DNA from: Onchocerca volvulus | Taxonomy: Eukaryota > Nematoda > Chromadorea > Rhabditida > Onchocercidae | Assembly (NCBI GenBank): GCA_000499405.2 | Contig: HG738139.1 | Span: forward strand, 876,564 to 940,563 | Reading direction: 5' to 3' | Length of the DNA stretch: 64,000 nt | Notes under the pieces: model-generated | Told to the model about the DNA's origin: nothing | The model's input: the letters and a program-made list of their open reading frames with translations, nothing else | The model's database searches: none | Part shown: positions 11,901-23,238 of the stretch, in pieces | How positions within the stretch are numbered: position 1 is the first letter of the stretch | Layout of the letters: every line of letters begins with the position of its first letter | Program-made: the position numbers and the translations under genes

Positions 11901-14900
11901 TCCTTTACTAGAATTTCCTTACTTGCATCTTTTTATATTTGCCTATAGGAACTGCCGAATGTTTATTAAATTCTACCTACTAGCCAGATTCAGTGTTAAT
12001 TTTGAGTGAATATATCTGCAAAATATATCAGCATATTTTTGCCAAGGAGCGGCTAAACGGCTATTATCCTCGGTTCGCATATTTTGAACTCTGTTTACTT
12101 GTTTCTTGTGCTCAGCTACTCAGACTAATTCGCTTTGCCGAGTACATTTTTTCGAACGCTGCTTCATTTGTGGAAGTACTCTGTAATTTATTCCTCTATT
12201 AGAGAGAATTTCCATTGGAATTAAAATTTTCCATATAATTTGAACTTTCTGGAGTGCATTGCTTCTATTGGGATCTGTTTACGGATAATTATTGCATCTG
12301 GGTCGATTAGATGGTTTTAGGTTTATTTCAAAGATTCTTGATCATTTATCTGATAATTATTTATTAAATATACCGGATTGGTATCCACTAAATATACCGT
12401 ATAAATATGCCCTTTTTACTATAATATAATGCTCTTTTAAAAAGGTTTGTGCAAGCTCGCAAAAAGTTCCTTCATGATTAAAAAAAAAATCAATCAAATG
12501 GTTTTTGATGTTTTTTTTTTCTTCCTAAAAGTATATTAGTAATGGTGGATTATGGATTATGAATTTCATGAAGGAACTTCAGCAGTATTGGGAATTTAAG
12601 GATCATTATGAGTGAAACTTATAAAAAGCATTAGAAGTTGGATATGCTATCTTTGAAAAAATTGAACCCTTCAAAATATTTCGGGGAAAGGCTTAATGAG
12701 AAGAACATTCTTGGAAATTTTGTTGAAAGAGATGAGTTTTTCTTATGAAATAATAACATATTATTGTTGTATTAGTTCTCATAAAGATTTATATAAAAAG
12801 AAAAGAAAAAGTATATCTGTATTGAATGACAGAATTTACTGGTTGTGATTTTTCATTTCTGTAACAGTTCTCTTTACTATATGTAAACATGAGTGTTATG
12901 CATGTGTTTAGCATGCATGCATGTATGTATGCACTTATAAACATGATATTCCAATATACATATATTGATAATGGCCGGAGATTAATTTTTAGACAGTTCA
13001 ATTCTCGACAGTTTTCGAAGCACCTTTTTTGAAGTTATGAGTTGGAATGTGTGAGTGTATGGTGTATGTAATATGTAAAGAATGAGAGTTGGTTGTCGAT
13101 AGAAGAGCGAAAATATTGCATGAGTAGAGTGTTTGGTCTAGACATATCACATATTTCGGTTGCTGCAGAAATCGATTTGAAAAAAGGGAATTGAAGTTTG
13201 GGATGTTAGAGTGAGATAGTAGAATGATGATGAAAGTGTGAGAGTTTATGGCACTGGACCAGTCAGCTAGTCAACCAGCCGATCGTTGAATTTTCGTAAT
13301 CAATAGAGTCGTCGTCGTCACATATGTACACATATTGTCACCGTCTCGTTTCCTTCCTACTATTCCTGTCGTTTGATTGTAATCTCTACCATTTTCAGAA
13401 ATCAGTCCTATCATCATATCAGTATATTGGAATTGATAGGAATTAGGTGGATGAAGAGATAGGAGTGTTGCATACGTCTGTATATCATGTAGATTTCTTC
13501 CTCCTTTCTGACAAATAGATGATATGTTATAAGGAAAGATTAGATATGGATGATCGATCTATGAGCGACGATAGTATTGAACTGATTGCATCTCTATATA
13601 TCCCCCCTGATGCAACAGCACTTATGGGACATATCGATGACAATCATCATCCAGCAGTATCTATACCCGTAAATATCCGTTTTTTTTTTTTTATTACTCT
13701 TTTTTAAGCACAAATTAATCTGAAATATTCTCACTCCTTGTGCTCTTTCTCGTTTTTCTTAGCTTTCGCGGAATAGTCGCAATTGGGAAGTAAATACTGC
13801 GCAACAATGAACCGAGAAAGTAGGAAGGCGTGTTTGAACTCGTTTTTTTTATTTTTTCCGTTTGGGATTGATTGATTCATCAGCATCCTTCAATCAGCCA
13901 TTCTTGTTTATTGATCTGCTCATCATCCGTTGCCGGTTTTCATATTCCTTTCATATTTCTCTTCTTTTGGTGATATGATATTGTTTCTTTTCGATGGGTA
14001 ATTTAGAACAAAATTTATTCATTATTACTTGTTGGTATTGCTCTATCATTCTATCAGTTTTTTTCATTTATTTTTCTCTGTTTCCGTACTTTTTGCCTTC
14101 TCATCCCTTCCACTTTTTCCCCCCTTTTTTTTCCTGTACACTTGTTAAAAAAAAAAAAAAAAAATCTATTCAATATTTAGTTTAGCCACTTTTTGTTAAG
14201 GTTTTGGCGGAAATAGTTTTGGAATTTCTTTTTCCCCTTCTCTATTTTATACTGTTTTTGTTACACTTCGATTACATCGTCCTTTCTTTGGAATGCATCC
14301 GGTTGACGACTAATGGCTATGTTGTAGTTTATTATCATCGTATTGTTCATGAACTTAATTCTCAGAATTAGCGGAATATTTTTGTCTGTTCCGGACAGTT
14401 AGTTTGCTTATCCTAACATCATTATCTTCATTTTCTTTATAAATGTTCTTTTACAATTTGGGGAAGTATTCATTGCAAGGTCATAATATTTCTCTTTTTT
14501 TTTTTTTTTGAACTATTAAAGATGATGCTGAAACTTTAAAAATGCATCTGTTTTAGTTTTCCACCAGCTTTGCATCACTCGCTCTTGTTTCTTGCTAGAG
14601 TTTGTTGTGATCGATTTTCCGAGTATTTTATGTTTGAACGCTTGTGTTCTTCACAATGATTATTAAACATTTTACGAAGTGGATTATTTATTAAATAACG
14701 TGAGCTGTTTAAATGGTAGTTCTTTTCAACCTGCTCTTCTGCTCTTATTATATATATTGTGTTTTCAGAAGTTTAATGTAGTTTGTTGAGTTCTTTAAAT
14801 ACTTTTTGGAAGTAGAAATCCATTGTCGCTTAAAAAGTATGTCATTTTTTTATGATTATTTTTGAATTACTCTAAACTTATTGTGAGAAAGTGCGTTGGT

Positions 14901-17900
14901 GTTAAGATGTTAATAATCTAGAATGGTCGAAAATATCCGGTTTTCTGTGTTGCTCACAGCACGAATTGGTCGCATTAAATTGATAGCATGTGACAAATAG
15001 CAGACTACGCAATCTATGTTCGTTAGATGAAACGAGGAGTGTTTTTGAACGAGAGTTATCGGAATGAAGCTTCTGCATAACGTCTTTTAAATATGAATTA
15101 TTTAGAAGAGTGGTGACTGCTCTATCCTTTCCTGTTTTTCATGTTCCATAATATATTTGTAAACCCGTCGTTGGGATTTATTTCGAGGAATGATAATCTT
15201 TAATTAGCAGATTTAGTTACAACGTCATTGAATTTTCATGCTAATTTTTTGCTGTGTGTTAGTATTAGAAGATTTTTCTGTGTTCGTAATGTCAATTATA
15301 ATTATCCGTTATCTTGAAATGACAAAGCAGTGCTATGAAAACTTTTGGATTTATTATTCATTACAGCTTCATGTTGCTAAAAAAAAATCTAACGTTGCAC
15401 TGCCTATATAACAACAATGTGTCTACTGTTACCAAAAATTTTGTCTCGTACAGTTGAGAATCGTATTCGTTGCTTTCTTTGTTGAAATGTATGTATATAT
15501 TTGTTGCGATAACATGCATAACTTTCTGCAACCTTTTCTGTGATAATGATGGTATAGTGATGGATAAGTAACACATTAATTTCGCTTGGTCCGTCCTTTC
15601 CTCTCCTCCCTCTCTCTTTTTCTCACTAGTAATAGTACATATCCGATGAATCATCGGATTAATTAGCATTTTTTCTTCCAGGTACTTGGATACAGCTTCA
15701 AACGGATTTTATTATCAGTTAGAAGGAAACCAAGGGTGGAAGAAAAAAGCGGATTCTGATGGTGATTTTGTCGGTACATACCATCATTATCACAGTATAC
15801 CGTCTATACGGGGTCAAAAGCCTATGATTACGGCAGTGCCTGTAATCCCATTTCCTACTTATCAGCCGAAAATTCGCAATCAGAAAACAATGAATACAAA
15901 TCCACCGCAAAGGTTTCTTATTTACGATAGTACTAGTCCATTTTTTCATGCAGAGATATGTTACAAATTGCGATAAATTCTTTAGAGCTTTTTGAAATCA
16001 GTACAAGTTTTTGGTTGATTTTAATTTCAACGTTCCATGTAAGGTTTATTGTGAACACAATTGTGAACTACGTAACAATCATTAGTATTCATGTTATTTC
16101 ATAATCTGAAAATTTACATTTATTAGAAAAAAGTGATGAGAAGAATGTGATGGGGCAAATAATAATTGTGTAATACTGATTATAACTTTTTTTGTGAATT
16201 TACATTTACAGCTGTTTGTCGCATAACATTGGAATTTATAAAAGATTTAAATGTTAGGAACATCTCGTTTTTTGCTTGTAATCTTGTAATCTACATCATT
16301 TGCATGCTTCAAAATGAATACTTGATTCATTAAACCAGTTTTGGTTTATGAAATTTTGAAAATTGGTGATCTAATTGCGTGGTATGGACGAGAGAAAAAT
16401 ACTGATGGGTTTTAGTGCACTTGCCATTGAGCACTGGCAGTTCCCTTTAGTAGCTTCTGTACTTTTATTTAGTTATACGAGTATAATTTTATTCTACCTT
16501 GACATGAATCTTCGATCCACAGCGATAGTATGAAAGGTTGTAAATCAGATTGTCGTATGTAGTTCACAAATCCACATAGAAGGACATTAGAGTGATATAT
16601 TTGATGTATGGCTTAAAGCGTCGCTTTTATACAACATGGATAATATTTTTTTTGCTGAGTGTTACATGGAAATTAAGCGAGAAATGCATGCAAAATTTTA
16701 GTCTTTACTTTTTTTTTTTTTTTTTTTTTTTGTTCTGAGTATGTGAAGCGATTGATATGAGCTTGTTGATTACATTTTCGTACTCGTATAGCTGTGTAAT
16801 ACGAAGCGAATATAATGCCAACTATCGTGAATATTTAAGCTGATATGCTCATTTCATACACCGTAAACTTGTTTTTGTTTTTCTGTTGGCTGTCATTAAT
16901 GCGAATGAGAGGGTTGAATAGTTGTGAATGAATGTCATCGACGCATTGCTTGAGTTTCAAACTGATTCATTTTGTATTGCATACAAATTAAAGCATTCCT
17001 CAAATATGAATAATGATAGCATAAGTTAAAAGAAGAGAACGGAAGAGACAAGAACGATAGTTCTTTGTTATTAAAGACAATAATATTACTTTCCAGTTCT
17101 TAATTTGCTGGCAAATGAAGCTGTTTTTCTGTATTTGCGAAATAATATATTGCTTATTTATTAATCAGGATTTAATCTGGTTAAAACAAGTTGAGAAAGC
17201 TATTTAATATAATTGTGAAATTATTGTAATAGAGTAAAAATCAGCTGTGAAAGAAAAGACAAATGATTCAGCATTTTGTAATTTATTGTTCAATATTCTT
17301 TGGTGTGATTTTTTTTTCTTTTCAATGCCTGTTTCAAATACTTTTTCAACACCTTTTTTAAATAATGTTTCATTTTCATTGGGTTAACGGAATTTTATAA
17401 TATATGCTGGTTGTTAGTACCTGTTGCTAGGATGAGCATTCTATACATATATAATCAATTCAGGCTTGTCTGGCGAATAGAATTTCATTTAAAAATGAAT
17501 ATTTTATGCAATCAAAATTGGAAAATAATGGGAAAAGAAAGAAAAATATATTAGTATTCACTCGCATTAAAATGCAATTCAGAGAAAAGGAAAGAATCTC
17601 GTGGAAAACTAGTTGGATATAATGAAGTTCCTGTTCGAAATCATTATGAATGATTTTCTTACTGATTATTGTTACTTTTCTAGTTATTATAATGTTGATT
17701 CCATCATTCTTGAAATTACGTCATTTCTTTTTTTTCAGAAATTAACTGTACAATATTTATATCCTGCATTCTATTGAACTTGATTTCTTTTGATACATTT
17801 CTCTTGTTTCATTTAATAATTCTATTACCATATTTCTCTTTTTTTAACTTCAACGTTATTCTGCAATGTTATTCGTTCGAAAGGTTGCATCAATGACGGA

Positions 17901-20783
17901 TCCTCCGCAAATATTTTGAACTTTGTTTGAGTATTCAAAATTAATATGAGGAAATAATAGAATGGAGAGACAAAAAAGGAGTCTAATATCCAGATTTCAA
18001 TTACTTTATAAACATTTTCATAGAATTTCTTTTCAGCTTTGAAATTTCGTTTATTTTTTGATAAGCTACAATCTTGCACATCATTTTCATTTCTGTACGA
18101 TAACATAAATGATTCTTTGCTTGAATCATTATTGTCATCCTGTGATAAATTTGATGAAATTTTGGAAATAAGCAATTGAAGTCATCTTTTTGTTTTTAAT
18201 AAATATGCTAAAGTAAAAGTACCTAAATGATTATAACTTATTTTTGTAGGTACAACAAACGTGACGAAACAGCGGCGATGGCAACTGCAACACCAAACGG
18301 TATTACGCAACAACAATGGGCTACTACGTCGGCAGCAGCAGCAGCACTTCAAAATAGTGGAAATCGCCATCGACCGTACTTTGGTCAGCCACAATTTGTG
18401 CGTGCACCAGTAATTGGAAATCGTATAAGTGGAGTGGATTATTGGCATAAAAATGGTAGTTCAGCCGCGGATGCTGTACGTCGTCAACAGCAGCAACAGC
18501 CATTTCATTATGAATGCGGAGGCACCGCTGGTAATGTTGGAACAGATGATATGGGCGATCGTAACAAGGCATTTTTTTCACGTAACGATAAATGGCAACC
18601 ACGTGGGTCACATCCACAAGCACCGCCGAAATTAACTGCAGCACAAAGACGGGCACGTGGACCATTACCAGATTGGGATGAATGTGCGGGAGATGATGAT
18701 AACTTCGATTATATGGATCTGATGGAATCTCAATACGCGCAATTCTATGCTGTGTCCGCGATACCTCCATTCGACCCCACTTCGACATGCTTGGATCCTG
18801 CATTAGCAGCGGCATTTCCCACTGCAAATATTATGTTTCAGGCACAGCAACAAATGGCTGCCCTAACGTTTCGTCATTCACATCTTTCACCATTTAATCC
18901 TCATCTACTTTCTCAACCACCACCAACGGTTGCAGCTGCAGCTACAACCGTTGGTGAATCACGTTCGGACAGTGTAGCATCATCGCTCACATCGAACACC
19001 GTCCCACCAACACCAACCGCTTTACTTTCACCCGGTAGCGGTGTTCTTACAAGCAAAGGTGAATTCATTCCTGGACCAACAGTAGCTCCCATGAGTGTTC
19101 CTTATCATGCCGCTTATCCACCCATATCACCTCAAGCACCACTTACGAATGAAACATTGAAAGAATATGTTAAAAATCAAATGTAAGTTTATCGATGTTT
19201 GATGTTTGGCAAAGACGGAAGTGATAATAGCTCATTACTTTTTTGGCTTTTATGATCCGAGAATTTTATCCAGTTCTTCACTCTTTTTTCCGTTAAACCA
19301 ACTCTAGTAACATTATTTTTCTATATAATATATAAAAAGCAGTTGCAAATTTTGTTTGTTGAGTCTATTTTACATTTCACTTTATGTCGTGATAGAGAAT
19401 TACTGTTTCAGAGAGTATTATTTGTCACCAGAGAATCTCCAGAAAGATTTCTATTTACGTCGGAAGATGGACAAAAATGGTTTCTTATCTTTAGTACTGA
19501 TAGCTAGTTTCCCGCGTGTTCGTACACTAACCGATAATATTGTACTAATTACGGAAGCTTTACGAAGTAGCGAAAAAGTGGAACTTAGCGATGATAGTGA
19601 AAATGTAAGGCTTAATTGCTCTAATTTTATAAAAATGAATGGTTTTGAAGAATTGCTGTTCAGCAGGAAATTTCGTGAGAGATTCTGGTTACTGAGTGAT
19701 TATATATTTTTAGTTATCTAGTTATCTATTATTCTTATTATATTTTATATTTCCGATTTAGATCAATACCGATATTGCACTTTCGATATTGATCGGAATC
19801 TACTTTCTTCGTGAGCTGCTTTTTTCCCTGAATAAGAAGAATAGAAATTAAAAATGTCCACCTTTCAGGATTGTTATATATATATATACATTTATTTAGG
19901 TTCGTCCACGTGATAATCCGCAGCAGTGGCCTCTTTCGCCAACTCTACCACAGACTGCAGAATCAAGTGATGGTGTTGTTCGTCCTGCAACTAGAACGGC
20001 TACGAAGGCACCAAATAATGCATCTTCGACGATTTCTCAGGTGATGGCAACATCACCACAGGTAGCTGAAGCGATGGATTCTAAAGTTTTGATGCAAGCT
20101 GAATTGCAGCCATCTATTTCTTTGGAATCAGTTGAAGATGAAAAACGAGATCATGAGAGACGCAACAGTAATGACACTACCAAAAAAGTGACTGTTGGCA
20201 ATTCAAATTTAGCAAAACAGAATAGGGATGGTGATGTGGAAGGTATTGCGGATAGGCGATCATCAGGTGTAAACGGAAACAACGATGGTGGGAGCAACAG
20301 TAGTGGGTTGATGGAACGGAATAAGGAATTAACGAAAGAATCTGAAGTTGAGGATTGGCAAGAGGTTTGTTATTTATGTATGGATATAATTAACTAACCA
20401 AATATATATTGTCATTTTGTGCGGTTGACTTGTAGTTATTACTGTAATAATTGATTTTTTTTTTTCACATAAAAATTGTAGGTCAAAAGTCGGAAGCAAA
20501 GAAAGAGTAAAGGTTCTGGTAGCAGTGTCGGTAAGGGAGCACCGCATTTTGTTTCGTCGCCACCTGCACGATCTGTTCCGGAAACTGACGTACAAAATGA
20601 TGATGATTTTTTTACAGTACCAGATCTGCCACGACGCGAAAGGAGAGCAGTTAATAAGGCGTAAGTTTTAGCAGCTAGATTTTGATTTCTTTTCTTCCCT
20701 TCATCTTTGAAGAAATGATTAATCCAGTTAAAACTGACTACAATATGATGTGTTTTTATTACTGGTGGGAAAAGTCAAGCTGT

Positions 20784-20816
<33 letters not shown>

Positions 20817-20831
20817 AAAAAAAAAAAAAAA

Positions 20832-20870
<39 letters not shown>

Positions 20871-23238
20871 GACAAAAAACTCTTCAGCTCAATACCGGAT
20901 GATTCATCAGAAGATATAAGTGATGCAAATATCAAAAAATTGATTATCGTAACACCGGCACTATTGAATAAGGAACAATTTGATCATACGGGTAATTCAA
21001 CAACTTCTTCCAAAATAAATCAGAATTTGACAGAAGAAATGGAATATGGTCTTAGGCGATACGAAAATGAATTATGGAATCGTAAAGAAACTGGTCGTAA
21101 GGTACTTTATCATCATTTTGACAAATTTTTTCTGTGTATGCTGTGGAGAAAATATGCATTTTTCACATACTTATCCAGTAGCATTTTCAGACTCATATGA
21201 ATAAGGTTGACATTGTTTCGGAGGAAGTATTCAAGCAGCTGAGAGGGGAGGAAGGCGCTGTTCAAAAATGTGCGCCGGAACCACCGCCAAAAATGTTTCC
21301 GACTCCAAACACTCTCCCGGAAATTTCTTCAGTTTGGGCACAGAAAGCTCGTGAAAGAGCTGCAGCAAACGCTGCATCATCGGTACTGATTTTGATATTT
21401 ATTTTTAACCTCATCTTTTATATTCGATTAGCTTTTCTTTTATGAAAAAGTTGGAGCACAAGAATCATCTGCCGCTTCCGGTGCGGTTTGACTCCACATT
21501 CAGCCAACATACGTTCCGTCATATTTCTGTTCTTGTATTTATTCCACTGGCACACACAAATGAGTTTCTTCATTACTTCAAGATAATTACTTAAGCAAAC
21601 TGCAAACACAAAGATATTTCAGACAAAAAGCCCACTGGCAAAACGAGAAACGGAATCTGGTATGTTAACGCCACGTTTTTATCCGGTAAAGGAGACAGCA
21701 AAGGAGAGTACCGTTCCAGATTCTTCTCAATCGAGAAAATATAAAACTCGTCATAGCGAAAATCCACCTGTTGAAATGCCTGTTGGTTGGGTCTTTGGCA
21801 CTAGCTCGAGAACATCGTCTTTTAATGCGTAAGTCTCGTAGATATGTGCATATTTATATACGACGATAATATTTGCATGTTTGCCCGTATAATTTTTGTA
21901 ATGAGTAGTTTCAGTGATTCGGTCGAATCAACGAGTGGCCAAGCGGTACCTGGTCCTTCAATGCATGTCTCCTTTAGCTTGTTGCAAGAAAATGGTTTCC
22001 AGGAACAAGTTAGTTTGCTTGTGTCATTTGAAATTTTATGAATTGAATTGGTTATCGGGTGCTGTAAAAAATTATCTAATATCTGATAAAAAAGTGGAAT
22101 GGTAGATCAGAAAATATCTAAGGAAAAAATATCTCTAAAAGATTTATACTGGCCAAAAAATGTGTTATTCGTATGTTAGCTATCAAAGATTTAGCTTAAA
22201 CCAATAGATAGTTTAACTGGCCATTCGATGGAAAGGTCGTAATTCTGAGCCGATAACTTCAAAATTCTGAGCCGATTACTTCAAAAAATTGATGCATGGT
22301 CGTATCCTACGAATGCAGTTGTTGTATAGGGCACTTAATAATCGGACAGATTTAGTAAATGGATTAATCAGTTAAAATCATTTAAATATTATATCTATTC
22401 ATTTTACTCAATTGTAAATATCAGATATATACGAAGTGGAGAATGTCATGTCTAGAGCAGAGGGAACATTTGGGTTATGGCACCACTGAAATGAATACTT
22501 ATTTTCGTTTCTTATCGTTCTTCTTGAGAGACCATTTCAACCGAAAAATGTATCAAGAATTTCGAAATTTAGCCCTCGAAGATGCGAAAGCCGGTTACAG
22601 GTTTGTTTTTCTGATGTTGCAGTTTCTTAAGGAATTTTACTTTTTTATTGTGTTTAAAAATGTGCTATTGAATCTTTTTTGCAGCATGCAGTGTTATTCT
22701 TTTTGCAGGTACGGGTTAGAGTGCCTCTTCAGATTTTACAATTTTGGTCTAGAGCGGAAGTTCAGGCCAAACATATACTTAGATTTCCAAGAGGAAACAA
22801 TAAATGATATTAAACGAGGTGAATTGTACGGGTTGGAGAAGTTTTGGGCTTTTCTGAAATTTTACAAGCACTCGAGGCGCCTAGAAGTTCATCCATTCCT
22901 CAAGAAAAAGTTAGCAGAATACAAAAATTTGGATGATTTCAAATTTGATGTTAGTATTTTTTTTTTAATCTTACTCTTCTGATTTTTTGATTATTTTAAA
23001 ACATATCAAGTTTATGGCAAGAAGTGATTTGAATCACTTGTTTTTTACTGGGAAATGTTTATTTTATCGAAGTTAATGGTATGTATTGATGATCAAACAT
23101 ATCAAATAATCAACATTAACAGCTTTTGTATTGTCGGCGTCAGAGAATCCCCTTATAAACTTATTTCAGCCGGCCGCGGCAGCCAAGAAAGAACTATCAA
23201 TGGACAGTATGAATGCAGCTCTTTCTTCCAGGCGATAA
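5944..23238 (+). CDS. larp-1: La-related protein 1 (LARP1), La motif and DM15 region
   Basis: Nineteen exons: 5944-6423, 6708-6831, 7915-8033, 8739-8849, 9616-9774, 10081-10259, 11128-11355, 15682-15912, 18250-19182, 19412-19604, 19900-20364, 20482-20660, 20888-21101, 21191-21382, 21623-21828, 21915-22008, 22425-22600, 22709-22949, 23170-23238 (TAA). All phases agree; 1530 residues. LARP1 is cytoplasmic and binds TOP mRNAs, linking mTOR signalling to their translation and stability. The N-terminus is Thr/Ala-rich; WPSLNEA (exon 5) and EEDYWYLD (exons 7-8) are LARP1-like. The La motif is about 843-920 ([22 protein letters not shown]). EDWQEVKSRK and [10 protein letters not shown] follow. The DM15 cap-binding repeats are about 1352-1507 ([36 protein letters not shown]). 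Exon 7 has no internal ATG and was found by phase matching. Exons 1-8 are less certain than 9-19. The protein is longer than human LARP1, mainly in low-complexity N-terminal sequence. Confidence 0.92.
6897..7537. repeat. 36-bp direct repeat pair flanking about 570 bp in larp-1 intron 2
   Basis: Copies at 6897-6932 and 7502-7537 match at 35 of 36 positions (both begin AGTAACCACTTAATTATCTA). The sequence between shows no ORF or terminal inverted repeat that I can recognise. Confidence 0.8.
11843..11864. repeat. (TA)n microsatellite
   Basis: An uninterrupted run of TA dinucleotides inside larp-1 intron 7. Confidence 0.8.
13519..13810 (+). CDS. Possible nested two-exon microgene in larp-1 intron 7, function unknown
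   Basis: Exon A 13519-13668 (ATG; a second in-frame ATG at 13546) ends CCC before GTAAAT. Exon B 13763-13810 follows TTTTTCTTAG and ends in TGA. Joined in phase 0 they encode 65 residues (56 from the second ATG). The sequence is acidic and mixed ([34 protein letters not shown]) and looks more protein-like than the K/N/F/I-rich chance ORFs around it. Its phase does not fit larp-1 exons 7 or 8, so it is not an obvious cassette exon. It could be a separate short transcript, part of a transcript with exons I missed, or chance. I do not recognise the product. Confidence 0.3.
15913..18249 (+). other. larp-1 intron 8 (2.3 kb)
   Basis: No feature that I can support beyond a run of 22-23 T around 16709-16731. 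A 116-codon minus-strand ORF at 17825-18175 is within chance expectation for this base composition. Confidence 0.55.
20786..20868. repeat. T30-G-A19-T33 homopolymer block in larp-1 intron 12
   Basis: Thirty T, one G, 19 A and 33 T in a row, ending 19 bp before exon 13. The A-run can pair with either T-run. The exact lengths may include assembly error. Confidence 0.85.
22241..22282. repeat. 22-bp tandem duplication in larp-1 intron 16
   Basis: AATTCTGAGCCGATAACTTC (22241) and AATTCTGAGCCGATTACTTC (22263) are adjacent copies with one mismatch. Confidence 0.75.

Larger units (their letters stand above)
11356..15681 (+). other. larp-1 intron 7 (4.3 kb)
   Basis: This is the longest larp-1 intron. 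It holds a (TA)n run at 11843-11864, a possible microgene at 13519-13810, several T- and A-runs, and a palindromic dyad (15641-15659) 23 bp upstream of the exon 8 acceptor. Apparent ORFs at 11993 and at 15361-15669 (minus) lack coding character. Confidence 0.6.

Noticed and set aside
15361..15669. 102-codon minus-strand ORF before larp-1 exon 8
   Set aside because: It overlaps the T/C-rich splice-acceptor region of exon 8, and its composition follows the reverse complement of intron sequence.
17825..18175. 116-codon minus-strand ORF inside larp-1 intron 8
   Set aside because: It has no homology I recognise and no matching splice partners. About one such ORF is expected by chance given the stop-codon frequency.
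18182..18827. Two minus-strand ORFs (88 and 167 codons) opposite larp-1 exon 9
   Set aside because: They are antisense shadows of a long GC-richer coding exon whose plus-strand reading continues into the La motif.
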